Source of the DNA: Acidobacteriota bacterium
GTDB lineage: Bacteria > Acidobacteriota > Terriglobia > Terriglobales > Acidobacteriaceae
Length of the DNA: 64,000 nt
Assembly: GCA_013285705.1 (NCBI GenBank)
Contig: JABDHA010000006.1
Span: 1-64,000, forward strand
Direction of reading: 5' to 3'
Shown: positions 38,693 through 47,972 of the stretch, one piece after another
Layout: every line of letters begins with the position of its first letter
How positions within the stretch are numbered: position 1 is the first letter of the stretch
Position numbers and translations under genes: made by a program
The notes under the pieces: generated by a model
The model's database searches: none
What the model saw: only the letters and a program-made list of their open reading frames with translations
Told to the model about the DNA's origin: nothing

Positions 38693-39837
38693 GCCTGGGA
38701 GCCCTCCTTTGCACCCTGCTTGCCGGAAGCGTGAATGGTAACGACGGCCGAGAAGCCCGGACGCAGCACCTCCCGGAGAGGATGGTCCTGATCGAGCACG
38801 ATCTTTACCGGAATTCGCTGGACGACCTTGGTGAAGTTTCCGGTTGCATTGTCCGGAGGCAGGAGAGCAAATTGTGACCCGCTGGCCGGGGAAATCTCGA
38901 CGACTTTCCCATGAAGTACGACGCCGGGAAACGTATCGATTGTAATATCGGCGACATCGCCTCTCCGAATGTTAGTAAGCTGCGTCTCCTTGTAATTCGC
39001 CTGAATCCAGACATCGCCCTTGACCACGTCGATCACCCGCATACCCGGCGCAACCAACTGCCCATCCTGTACATGACGTTCGCCAACCGCGCCCGCTACG
39101 GGAGCGACAATGCGCGTATATCCCAGATTGACATTGGCGACGATGATTGCTGCCTGCTTGGCTTGAATATCTGCCCTGTAGAGGTTGTCTTTTGTATCGA
39201 GCGCCGCCCTTTCCCGCTTCTCGGCTTCGAGCGATGTCTGGCTGCTTGAAAGAGCAGCCTTTGCGTGCTCTAAATCAGCTTGTCGGCTTGCAAGCATCCC
39301 GGCATAGCGATCGGCATCAGCAACGGCTTGTTCCAATTGCTGATGCGTCGTAGCCTTTGAAGCCAGAAGCGCTTCCTGGCGTTTGCGCTCAATCTCCGTG
39401 CGGTTCGCATCAGGCTGAACCGCCGAGACACCTGCCTTTGCTGCATTCATTGCCGCCGCTGCCGCCAAGATAGCGGTCTGCGCGCTTTGAACCTTGGCAT
39501 CCTGAATCCGTTTCGCAGCCTGGTTATCGGCCAGCTGCGCCTCTGCGCCCGCCAACGCTGCTTTCGCTTCTTCCAGGTTGGCCCGATAGTCGTCGTCATC
39601 GAGTTGAACGAGGAGCTGGCCGGGCGTCACAGCTTCATAGTCGTTGACATCGATTTTCCGCACGGTTCCGGAGATGCGTGTGCTCAACGGCGTCATATCG
39701 GCGCGCACATACGCGTCATCCGTTCGCTGCTCTGCGCTCCCACCCTCCCATGAGGTCCAGCAGCCTTCGATCGTAAAGAGAAGCACGGCAGCAGCAGCCA
39801 GAGTGATGGCCGGAACAAAAATGGCTGGTTTCCACAT
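38689..39837 (-). CDS. HlyD/EmrA family membrane fusion protein
   Basis: TDDAYVRADMTPLSTRISGTVRKIDVNDYEAVTPGQLLVQLDDDDYRANLEEAKAAL; NLGYTRIVAPVAGAVGERHVQDGQLVAPG. Confidence 0.92.
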   Translation of the reverse strand: MWKPAIFVPAITLAAAAVLLFTIEGCWTSWEGGSAEQRTDDAYVRADMTPLSTRISGTVRKIDVNDYEAVTPGQLLVQLDDDDYRANLEEAKAALAGAEAQLADNQAAKRIQDAKVQSAQTAILAAAAAMNAAKAGVSAVQPDANRTEIERKRQEALLASKATTHQQLEQAVADADRYAGMLASRQADLEHAKAALSSSQTSLEAEKRERAALDTKDNLYRADIQAKQAAIIVANVNLGYTRIVAPVAGAVGERHVQDGQLVAPGMRVIDVVKGDVWIQANYKETQLTNIRRGDVADITIDTFPGVVLHGKVVEISPASGSQFALLPPDNATGNFTKVVQRIPVKIVLDQDHPLREVLRPGFSAVVTIHASGKQGAKEGSQA

Positions 39838-39841
39838 GTAG

Positions 39842-40471
39842 TCAGTGCCTCTTCATGATTGAAGTTGTTAATGCAGGTGAGCCATGCCTGCCATGGATCG
39901 GCCAGGGGAATGGCAAAACGTTTCCAGCCGGAGCAGACACGTCCGCACCGTGTATTGAGGTAGCAAGCAACACGATAGCATGCGCGTTCCCATACCGAAT
40001 CCTGCTCGCCGGAAGACGCAGCAGGAGACCCGCCTCATAGAACGGGTAGTTCTCGTAGGTGCGAAGAACAAGGACAGAGCGATGAAAAGCGTTTAATCGG
40101 CGGAACGACATCAAAAACTGTGTTCGTGATACTTCAACATTCTTGTGAACGCATAGCGTGCTCTGATTTTTCTCTCGAAGATTTTTCTCGTCGGCTCTTT
40201 GCGTTGCACAGTGTTGGATTTCAGCGCCGACTCTGCGAAGAGCGCTCTTGATCGTTGAACGCTTCGCTGCCTTCAAGGCGAAATCCGGCGAAGGTAGAAA
40301 CGAGCCGTGCATCCGATCGAAAGCCTCAAGAATGCATTCGCCCGCAATCTCTTGAGATCCTGTGATCAGGAAGGCAGGCAAGTGCAGACGATCGAAATGA
40401 TCGTGAAAGACACCGCATAAGACATCGCCATTGGGAGGATGATCTCTTTGCATATCGCTGTCCTCGTCCAT
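39842..40471 (-). CDS. divergent sigma-70-like (region 2/4) protein
   Basis: FRRLNAFHRSVLVLRTYENYPFYEAGLLLRLPASRIRYGNAHAIVLL resembles a sigma region 4 HTH. ATG 40471 overlaps the USP stop by 1 nt (TGATG). Confidence 0.55.
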   Translation of the reverse strand: MDEDSDMQRDHPPNGDVLCGVFHDHFDRLHLPAFLITGSQEIAGECILEAFDRMHGSFLPSPDFALKAAKRSTIKSALRRVGAEIQHCATQRADEKNLREKNQSTLCVHKNVEVSRTQFLMSFRRLNAFHRSVLVLRTYENYPFYEAGLLLRLPASRIRYGNAHAIVLLATSIHGADVSAPAGNVLPFPWPIHGRHGSPALTTSIMKRH

Positions 40472-40920
40472 CAATGCACACCCAAAACACTGCAAGGTGC
40501 TTCTTGTGCGAGCTCGTAAACAGTGCTCCATAAGCGCGCAATGTAGAGATCGCGCTGATGAAGTCCGACAACCAGAAGGTCCACTTTCTGCGACCGAAGA
40601 AAGTCCACGATGGCCTCCACCTCATGTCCTTCGACCAGATGACAGCTAAGCTCCACGCCGTGGTCGCTGGCATAGGTGCGAGCCGCGTCTTGAAGAGACC
40701 CATAGACTGTCGTTCGATCTTCCTGCAGGACTCGCGTGAGCGAAGCATCGGCAGCTCCTGCATAGGCGGTGTATGCGGGAAGGTCGGCCACCACCGTCAC
40801 CGCCTGCACGTCAGCGTTCAGGTTCTTCGCCAGCTGAATGGCTGATGCCAGCGCACGTTTGGCTTCGGGAGATTCATTGTAGGCTACGGCAATCTTTCGA
40901 AACATAGCTGCCTCTTCCAT
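40471..40920 (-). CDS. universal stress protein
   Basis: MFRKIAVAYNESPEAKRALASAIQLAKNLNADVQAVTVV; VDLLVVGLHQRDLYIARLWSTVYELAQEAPCSVLGVH. Confidence 0.88.
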   Translation of the reverse strand: MEEAAMFRKIAVAYNESPEAKRALASAIQLAKNLNADVQAVTVVADLPAYTAYAGAADASLTRVLQEDRTTVYGSLQDAARTYASDHGVELSCHLVEGHEVEAIVDFLRSQKVDLLVVGLHQRDLYIARLWSTVYELAQEAPCSVLGVH

Positions 40921-40947
40921 TCATGCGTAGATAACACGCCCAAAAAT

Positions 40948-41373
40948 CTATTCATTCGCGATGTCACTCGAGGGACGTTCGTCAACACTCTTTGCGGCGT
41001 GCAGCACGGCGCACTGAAGCTCATCGTCCGTGAACGGCTCCACAACTACATCGTAACCGCCAGATTCAAGCACTCCAGACCAGAGTTGAAAGCTCGCCCT
41101 ATGCGCGTATACCAAAATTGCAGGTCGCGGATTGAGCAGAAATATCTCGCCCCAGACTGTCCACCAGTCAGCATCGGGAAGCGCTGCCGGTAGCAGAACC
41201 ACATCATAGACCCCTCGATTGCGGATAATGCGAAAGAGTTCATTTGCCCGACTGGCAAAGGCAAGCGCAGCGACGATCGGATCCAGTTGACGTCGAATCT
41301 CTTTCTGCATGTCTAAAGCAACCCATACAAGTACGCGGACCCCTTCGTGTTTCTCCGTCACGTTTGGCCTCAC
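40948..41373 (-). CDS. pseudo-receiver (CheY-like, non-phosphorylatable) protein
   Basis: 141 aa; YDVVLLPAALPDADWW in place of the phospho-Asp loop, VVEPFTDDEL in place of KPF. Confidence 0.5.
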   Translation of the reverse strand: MRPNVTEKHEGVRVLVWVALDMQKEIRRQLDPIVAALAFASRANELFRIIRNRGVYDVVLLPAALPDADWWTVWGEIFLLNPRPAILVYAHRASFQLWSGVLESGGYDVVVEPFTDDELQCAVLHAAKSVDERPSSDIANE

Positions 41374-41582
41374 ACTGCACTGCCAGAGTATGACAGCTAT
41401 TCGCAGAAATCGAAGCGTGAAGACCTGTTAGATCACTGTCATGAACAGGGCCGAGGTTTTGCCCCATCTACTTTCCGGACAAGGCCCAGAGCCTCATGAC
41501 TTGGCGATATGATCGTAACCAGAAACCCCGTGGCTGTTCTCACCAGCTAAGGGCGCTACTGCCTGTGCTCATCGAGGTCCAT

Positions 41583-41674
41583 CCAACAGTGAACCGATGC
41601 GAGTTTGCAAGCAACCCCTGTTGGAGGAATTTCTTAATTCCTCAACAGTGTTACCTGGCAGCACCACTGTTGAG
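41583..41674. promoter_or_regulatory. multi-half-site inverted repeat cluster (CAACAGTG/CACTGTTG)
   Basis: Perfect CTCAACAGTG (41641-41650) / CACTGTTGAG (41665-41674), plus CCAACAGTG (41583-41591) and CTGTTGGAGGAATT pairing with AATTCCTCAACAG. Confidence 0.5.
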
Positions 41675-41858
41675 AAACTTGAACCTCACATGAATTGAGG
41701 ATTTCAATCTTCTGTCACGTCGCTCTGTGATTACGACCGCTTCCAGCATCCTTGGGGAATATGAAGAAGAATCGGACCTTCATCAATACCTTCCGTCATA
41801 TAGATTGTGGAACAGGGTCTAAATTTTTCGGCCACACGCTACCCGGAGTTGCGAATCG

Positions 41859-43634
41859 ATGAACAAGACAAGCGAAGGCGCTATTTCAGATCAAAGCATT
41901 CTCGAAGAGCTCGCACGCATACTGAAGAGTCCGATCTTCGCTCAATCCGACCGGTTGGCGCGGTTTCTCCGCTTTACGATCGATCAGGCCATCAGCGGAA
42001 ACAAGGACGCCCTTAAGGAATACGCAATCGGCACGGAGGTATATGATCGCAAGCCTCCCTATCATCCAAGCCAGGACTCGATTGTCAGAACAGAAGCTCG
42101 TCGCCTCAGAAGCAAGCTCAAGGAATACTACGAGACTGAAGGCCAGAACGATCCGATGTTTATTTATTTCCGCCCCGGCAGCTACATTCCCGTCTTTCGT
42201 TCTCGGGATACACTCGACCACGAACGCCCAGCCGAACTCTTCATTGATCTCCCCGGTGTGCCCATCGCGGTGATTCCTTTCGCCAATCTCTCGAACAGTC
42301 CAATTTCCGAATCTTGCGCGCGAGGCATTACCGACGAGCTGGTTCACGAACTGTCAAGAACCGATGGATGCCGTGTGATCGCGATGAGTTCCATCGCACA
42401 ACCCGGACTCCAGGTGTCAGACATTCCCGCGCTGGCGCAGAAATTGGGCGTTCAGATCGTCTTCGAGGGAACAGTAAGGGAGGAGGGTGGTCGAATCCGC
42501 GTCACGGCAAGAATTGTGAACGCGGATGCCTTTCAGCTTTGGTCGCAGCGATTTGAAGCCGAGGCTGACCCCGCAAGCCTCTTTAAGGTACAAGAGCAGA
42601 TCGCCTCAGCTCTCATCAGCCGCGTTGCACCGCAGCAGTCGGTAATCCGCAAAGGAAAGGCTTCGGCAGGGCCATCTATTTTGGCTGTCTATCCGGCCAC
42701 TCTGGCGGCGGAGGCGTTGCTGGATCAGGGCACCGTAGCGGATGTTAAGGCCGCCCTAACGAAATTTGAAGAGGTCACGAAGACCGCGCCCGGTTATGCA
42801 CGGCCCTACTGCGGCATCGCGCAATGCTATTACTGGATGGCTCTCCGCGGCACTCCCCACTCCGCCGATCTGGCCTCTCATGCAAAAAAAGCTGCTCTTC
42901 ACGCCATGGAACTCGATCCGCAGATGATCGAAGCCCACTCGACGCTGGGAGGTGCTTTAACTTTGGAGTGGGACTGGAGCGGTGCCGAGGCCAGCTTTAT
43001 TCAGGCTTTGAGCCTGGGGACGCACGCTCCGACATATCGTCAGTATGCAATCTATCTAACCGCTTTGGAGCGTTTCGATGAGGCGTGGCTCTATCTGCAA
43101 TACGCACAGCAGATCGATCCATTCTCTTATCGTCAGAAAGTCGCCTGCGCGAAATTCTTCTTTCTTAGTCGCAGATATGACGAGGGACTGGATTATGTCG
43201 CAACACTCGTCGCCGATCCGGCTCTTCCTTTGGAAGTGCGGTTATATCAAGCGCTCACGTATATCGAGCTCGGTCGTCATGACGATGCAAAGAACATGGC
43301 GCAGAGCCTTCTACGGAGCGTCGGCTCTCAGCCTGCATTAAGAGCCTGCCTGGCGGAAATTTTCGCCTTGTGCGGCGAGAAGTCGTTAGCGGACAAAACC
43401 ACAGCAGAATTCAACCTGCTCTCACCCACCGCGCCCATCAGCAAATTCCGGCAGGTCTTGTTATCACTCGCCTTAGGCAATTTGAAAGCAGCACTGTCTC
43501 TGTTATCCGAAGCGTATGCAGACAAGGAAGCAGAAATGCCGTGGCTGGCCGTGGATCCCAGATTCGATTCCATCCGTAAGACAACTCGGTGCAGCGAAAT
43601 GATCAGAGACGTGCGACTTGGCATTTCCTCTTAG
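41859..43634 (+). CDS. FlgO-like/TPR regulator-like protein
   Basis: EELARILKSPIFAQSDRLARFLRFTIDQAISGN...YDRKPPYHPSQDSIVRTEARRLRSKLKEYYETEG; IAVIPFANLSNSPISESCARGITDELVHELS; TPRs. Confidence 0.8.
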   Translation: MNKTSEGAISDQSILEELARILKSPIFAQSDRLARFLRFTIDQAISGNKDALKEYAIGTEVYDRKPPYHPSQDSIVRTEARRLRSKLKEYYETEGQNDPMFIYFRPGSYIPVFRSRDTLDHERPAELFIDLPGVPIAVIPFANLSNSPISESCARGITDELVHELSRTDGCRVIAMSSIAQPGLQVSDIPALAQKLGVQIVFEGTVREEGGRIRVTARIVNADAFQLWSQRFEAEADPASLFKVQEQIASALISRVAPQQSVIRKGKASAGPSILAVYPATLAAEALLDQGTVADVKAALTKFEEVTKTAPGYARPYCGIAQCYYWMALRGTPHSADLASHAKKAALHAMELDPQMIEAHSTLGGALTLEWDWSGAEASFIQALSLGTHAPTYRQYAIYLTALERFDEAWLYLQYAQQIDPFSYRQKVACAKFFFLSRRYDEGLDYVATLVADPALPLEVRLYQALTYIELGRHDDAKNMAQSLLRSVGSQPALRACLAEIFALCGEKSLADKTTAEFNLLSPTAPISKFRQVLLSLALGNLKAALSLLSEAYADKEAEMPWLAVDPRFDSIRKTTRCSEMIRDVRLGISS

Positions 43635-44551
43635 CTACGCACTAACTCCGGCTGATTCGACTTCAGATGAAGACTCCGTTTAACTACGCCACGCAACGTT
43701 TCGATAACCGAAGCAAGGCGTCCGATATGAGATGCGTGCACAATCCAAACGGCTTGCTCCGCGAGGAAGTCGGCAACCTTTACCACCTTCAGCTGTTTTC
43801 GGAACTCGGACGCGCGAAAGACCTGGGGCATGACCAGAGCAAGGCCAACCCCCTGCGCCACGAGCGATAATTGCAGTTCATGTCCTTCGACCTCAACCGC
43901 AATCTTGTACGGAAGACGATGCGCTGCTAACGCAGACTCCATCGCTCGACGAGTTCCACATCCATGTGGATTTGCGATCCATCCATACGATGAGAGGTCA
44001 TGCAGCGTTGAACTAGTCGGGACCGGTGATGCCTTCGCCGCGACCACAACAAAGGACTCTGTGCCCATATATTCGCCGATCAGAGTAGCTGGCGGAGTTT
44101 CGCCGGGCGGCAGCAACACAGCGGCAGCGTCCAGCGTTCGATTGGTGATTTGGTCCATTAATTGAGCCGACCATCTGGAAAAGGCCTGAATGATCAACTT
44201 AGGATATTCCGCGCGAAGGCAACAGATCGATTCAGTGAGTATCGTTCCGCTCAAGCTGCGGGCGACTCCTAACCGGAAACCACCGGAGGGCTCTCCATCA
44301 TCGACAACAGCAGCTTTCAAGTCGCTTACCGAATTCAAAACCTGCTTGGCAAACGTGTAGGTCTCGAGTCCCGCCCGCGTCGGCTGTAGAGGTCTTGTCT
44401 TATGGTCGAGAAGTGGAACACCCAGCGCATCCTCCAGGCTCCGTAATCGTCTCGTAATTGCCGATTGGGTCACATGAAGACCAGCTGCGGCTCCCACCAC
44501 GGAGCCGTAATCGACAATGGCGACGAGTGCCTCTAAATCGTAAAAATTCAT
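43631..44551 (-). CDS. LysR family transcriptional regulator
   Basis: MNFYDLEALVAIVDYGSVVGAAAGLHVTQSAITRRLRSLEDALGVPLLDHKTRPLQPTRAG. Confidence 0.94.
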   Translation of the reverse strand: MNFYDLEALVAIVDYGSVVGAAAGLHVTQSAITRRLRSLEDALGVPLLDHKTRPLQPTRAGLETYTFAKQVLNSVSDLKAAVVDDGEPSGGFRLGVARSLSGTILTESICCLRAEYPKLIIQAFSRWSAQLMDQITNRTLDAAAVLLPPGETPPATLIGEYMGTESFVVVAAKASPVPTSSTLHDLSSYGWIANPHGCGTRRAMESALAAHRLPYKIAVEVEGHELQLSLVAQGVGLALVMPQVFRASEFRKQLKVVKVADFLAEQAVWIVHASHIGRLASVIETLRGVVKRSLHLKSNQPELVRS

Positions 44552-44623
44552 CTAGCCCTCGCTCCTATAGATGCCCCAGCAAATGTGTCGATTGCAAATC
44601 TTATCCCAGACGACACTAATATT

Positions 44624-44656
44624 TGTATGCGCCTTACGCATACAGAGTATGCGTAA
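44624..44656. promoter_or_regulatory. LysR-type operator candidate with three alternating TATGCG half-sites
   Basis: TGTATGCG-CCTTA-CGCATACA and overlapping TTACGCATAC-AGA-GTATGCGTAA, both perfect, in the lysR/RND intergenic region. Confidence 0.65.
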
Positions 44657-44801
44657 TAATCGTGAATCGCAAATTAAACACTCGAATCCATAGCTCATAC
44701 CCAACATGTCTGTACTGCATGAATGGATAACCGCCGCTTTAGAAAGATGACGATGGCTGTTTGCCGTCAGATGTACGGAACAGCTTCGATGAGACAGATT
44801 T

Positions 44802-47800
44802 ATGTGGATTGTCCGCCTCGCCCTCAACAGGCCCTATACGTTCATCATCGTTGCGCTGCTCATTATGATCGTGGGCCCAGCAGTCATCCTGAGCACGCCG
44901 ACTGACATCTTTCCCAACATCAACATTCCCGTCATCGCAGTCGCATGGACTTACACCGGTCTTAACGCTGAAGACGTCGAGACGCGCCTGACCACTCCTT
45001 ACGAAAAAGTGCTGACGACTCTTGTCGACAATATCCAGCACATCGAGTCAACCAGCTACAACGGCGAAGCAATCATCAAAATTTTCCTGCAGCCCGGTGC
45101 CAGCCTCGACACCGCAAACGCCCAGGTCGTTGCCTCGGGTGGTTTTGTGCAGCGCTTTCTGCCTCCAGGCATTCAGCCTCCGGAGATTATTAATTTCAGC
45201 GCCTCCAGTGTGCCGATTCTGCAGTTAGGTCTTTCCGGCGAGGGGATATCTGAGCAACAACTGAACGATCTCGCCCTCAACTTTCTGCGCACGCAGCTGA
45301 TCACAATCCCTGGCGCAGTCGTTCCTCTGCCCTATGGAGGAAAGCAGCGTCAGGTCATGATCAACATGAATCAGAACCTGATGCAGGCCAAGGGTGTTGC
45401 ACCCTCTGATGTGCTGAATGCGGTAAACGCCCAGAACCTCATCTTGCCATCCGGTACTGCCAAAGTAGCCGAGAGTGATCTGGACGTGCGCATGAATGTC
45501 TACCCGCGCACAGTCGCAGAGTTAAGCGATGTCCCGATCAAGCAGGTGGGGAACACGACGATCTATTTGCGAGAGGTAGCCACAGTAAGCGACGGTTTTG
45601 CGATCCAAACAAACGTGGTGCGCCAGGACGGGAGCCGAGGCGTTCTCATGAGCATCCTCAAAGCCGGGAACGCATCCACACTCGACGTCGTCTCCGGTAT
45701 CAGAAAAATCCTTCCGCGAGCCGCGTCGACGTTGCCTCCAGAATTAAAGATCACCCCGATTGCAGATCAGTCCGTCTTTGTGCGCGGCGCAATCAACGGA
45801 GTCGTCCGTGAAGCTCTGATTGCTGGATGCTTGACCGCTGTCATGATTCTTCTGTTCATCGGCAGCTGGCGCAGTACTGTCATTATTGCTATCTCCATCC
45901 CTCTTTCGATTCTGACCTCAATCATCGTGCTCAGCTTCCTGCACGAGACGATCAACATCATGACCTTAGGTGGACTGGCGCTGGCAGTCGGCATTCTGGT
46001 CGACGATGCAACAGTCGAAATCGAAAACATAAACCGCATTCTCGAAGAGGGACACGAAACCGATATCAAGCAGGCCATTCTGGATGGCGCACAGCAGATC
46101 GCCGTTCCCGCCCTGGTCTCGACGCTCTGCATCTGCATCGTTTTCATGCCTCTCTTTCTGCTTGGCGGCGTTGCCCGGTATCTGTTCGTTCCACTGGCCG
46201 AGGCCGTCGTTTTCGCCATGCTCGCGTCCTACCTTCTCTCTCGGACGCTCGTGCCCACGTTGGCGATGTTTATGCTCCGGCTCAACGAAGACGTGGGAGA
46301 TTCGAGAAACGTACTGTCACGGTTTCAGAAAGCATTCGAGCACCGCTTTGAGCGGGTGCGAGCTCTTTATCGTGATCTCTTAACTCGTTTCGTACTGCAT
46401 CGCAAAATCTTCATTCCGGCATTTCTAGTGGCCTGTCTCTGCTCGTTCCTTCTTGTCCCGTGGCTGGGAGAGGATTTCTTCCCGCAGTCAGACAGCGGAC
46501 AGTTCATTTTGCATATTCGCGCAAAGACCGGAATGCGTATCGAGGAATCTGCACGCCTTTCAGATATTGTCGAGAACTACATTCGCCAACAGATACCGCC
46601 CGCGGAGATGGACAACATCCTCGATAACATCGGCCTGCCATATAGCCCGTTGAATACCATGCACTCAACCGACGGTGTTCTCGGCGCCAATGACGTAGAT
46701 GTCCTGGTATCCCTGCGCGAAAAGCATCACCCGACCGCAGATTACGTGCGAATTCTGCGACAGCGGCTTCCCGAAGAATTCCCCGGCGTCACCTTCTACT
46801 TTCTGCCGGCTGATATGGTGACTCAGATTTTGAACTTTGGCCTGCCTTCACCCATCGATGTGCAGATTGAAGGCAGCAATGTTCAGCTCAGTCATCAGAT
46901 CGCCGAGAAAATGATGGCCGACATGCGCAACGTGGCCGGCTTGACGGATCTGCACATCCAACAGCCGCTCGACTATCCAACACTGGAGGTCAACGTTGAC
47001 CGGACCAAGGCCTCCCAGGCGGGCTACACCGAACAGCAAGTTGCACAAAGCGCATTGAACACGCTGAGCGGAAGTTTTCAGGTCACGCCGATGTTCCTGG
47101 TCAACTGGAATAACGGCGTGAACTACAACCTGGTCGCGCAAACCCCGCAATACAGAATTCAATCAGTGCAGGACATTCAAAACATCCCTATTGCGGGAGG
47201 CCGTCAGGGCAATCCCGAGATTCTCGCGGATGTCGCTTCCATGAAGCGGTTCCACGAGATGGCGATTCTGTCTCACTACAATATCCGCCGCGTTGTCGAT
47301 GTGTATGGGTCCGTTCAAGACCGCGATCTTGGATCCACAAGCCGCGATATTGAGCGCATTGTCGATCGGTATCGAAAGACTCTTCCGCGCGGAACCTTCA
47401 TTACCGTACGCGGTCAAGTTGAGACGATGCACAAATCCTATACGGGACTGCTCGCTGGCTTAGCGGCTGCCGTTGTCCTCGTCTACATGCTCATCGTGGT
47501 GAATTTTCAATCCTGGCTCGACCCATTCATCATCATCACTGCCCTTCCCGCCGCCATGGCTGGCATCGTGCTTATGCTCTTCTTCACAGGCACCACGTTG
47601 AGCGTGCCCGCGCTGATGGGAGCGCTGATGTGCGTAGGGGTTGCTACCGCGAACAGCATTCTGGTGATTTCGTTTGCGACGGACAAATTGGCAGAACATG
47701 GGGACGCAGTAAGAGCCGCTATCGAAGCAGGCAACACGCGCTTCCGTCCGGTAGTTATGACCGCGCTCGCCATGATCATTGGCATGGTGCCGATGGCATT

Positions 47801-47972
47801 GGGCCTTGGCGACGGCGGAGAACAGAATGCACCGCTCGGCCGCGCCGTTATTGGAGGGCTGCTGTGCGCGACGATGGCGACTCTGGTCTTCGTTCCATCG
47901 GTCTTTGCTCTCTTTCACTCGAAATCGAAATCTTCAGAAACGACTCAGGAGCTCCCACAGGTGTCAATATGA
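44802..47972 (+). CDS. RND efflux transporter permease
   Basis: MWIVRLALNRPYTFIIVALLIMIVGP..STPTDIFPNINIPVIAVAWTYTGL; LGGLALAVGILVDDATVEIENINRILEEG. Confidence 0.95.
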   Translation: MWIVRLALNRPYTFIIVALLIMIVGPAVILSTPTDIFPNINIPVIAVAWTYTGLNAEDVETRLTTPYEKVLTTLVDNIQHIESTSYNGEAIIKIFLQPGASLDTANAQVVASGGFVQRFLPPGIQPPEIINFSASSVPILQLGLSGEGISEQQLNDLALNFLRTQLITIPGAVVPLPYGGKQRQVMINMNQNLMQAKGVAPSDVLNAVNAQNLILPSGTAKVAESDLDVRMNVYPRTVAELSDVPIKQVGNTTIYLREVATVSDGFAIQTNVVRQDGSRGVLMSILKAGNASTLDVVSGIRKILPRAASTLPPELKITPIADQSVFVRGAINGVVREALIAGCLTAVMILLFIGSWRSTVIIAISIPLSILTSIIVLSFLHETINIMTLGGLALAVGILVDDATVEIENINRILEEGHETDIKQAILDGAQQIAVPALVSTLCICIVFMPLFLLGGVARYLFVPLAEAVVFAMLASYLLSRTLVPTLAMFMLRLNEDVGDSRNVLSRFQKAFEHRFERVRALYRDLLTRFVLHRKIFIPAFLVACLCSFLLVPWLGEDFFPQSDSGQFILHIRAKTGMRIEESARLSDIVENYIRQQIPPAEMDNILDNIGLPYSPLNTMHSTDGVLGANDVDVLVSLREKHHPTADYVRILRQRLPEEFPGVTFYFLPADMVTQILNFGLPSPIDVQIEGSNVQLSHQIAEKMMADMRNVAGLTDLHIQQPLDYPTLEVNVDRTKASQAGYTEQQVAQSALNTLSGSFQVTPMFLVNWNNGVNYNLVAQTPQYRIQSVQDIQNIPIAGGRQGNPEILADVASMKRFHEMAILSHYNIRRVVDVYGSVQDRDLGSTSRDIERIVDRYRKTLPRGTFITVRGQVETMHKSYTGLLAGLAAAVVLVYMLIVVNFQSWLDPFIIITALPAAMAGIVLMLFFTGTTLSVPALMGALMCVGVATANSILVISFATDKLAEHGDAVRAAIEAGNTRFRPVVMTALAMIIGMVPMALGLGDGGEQNAPLGRAVIGGLLCATMATLVFVPSVFALFHSKSKSSETTQELPQVSI

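Noticed and set aside
37638-38714. 358-aa minus-strand ORF
   Set aside because: Alternative frame of the MFS gene, lacks hydrophobic pattern and motifs.
41641-41674. CRISPR-like repeats
   Set aside because: Half-sites are too short and are inverted rather than regularly spaced direct repeats; no cas genes in the window.
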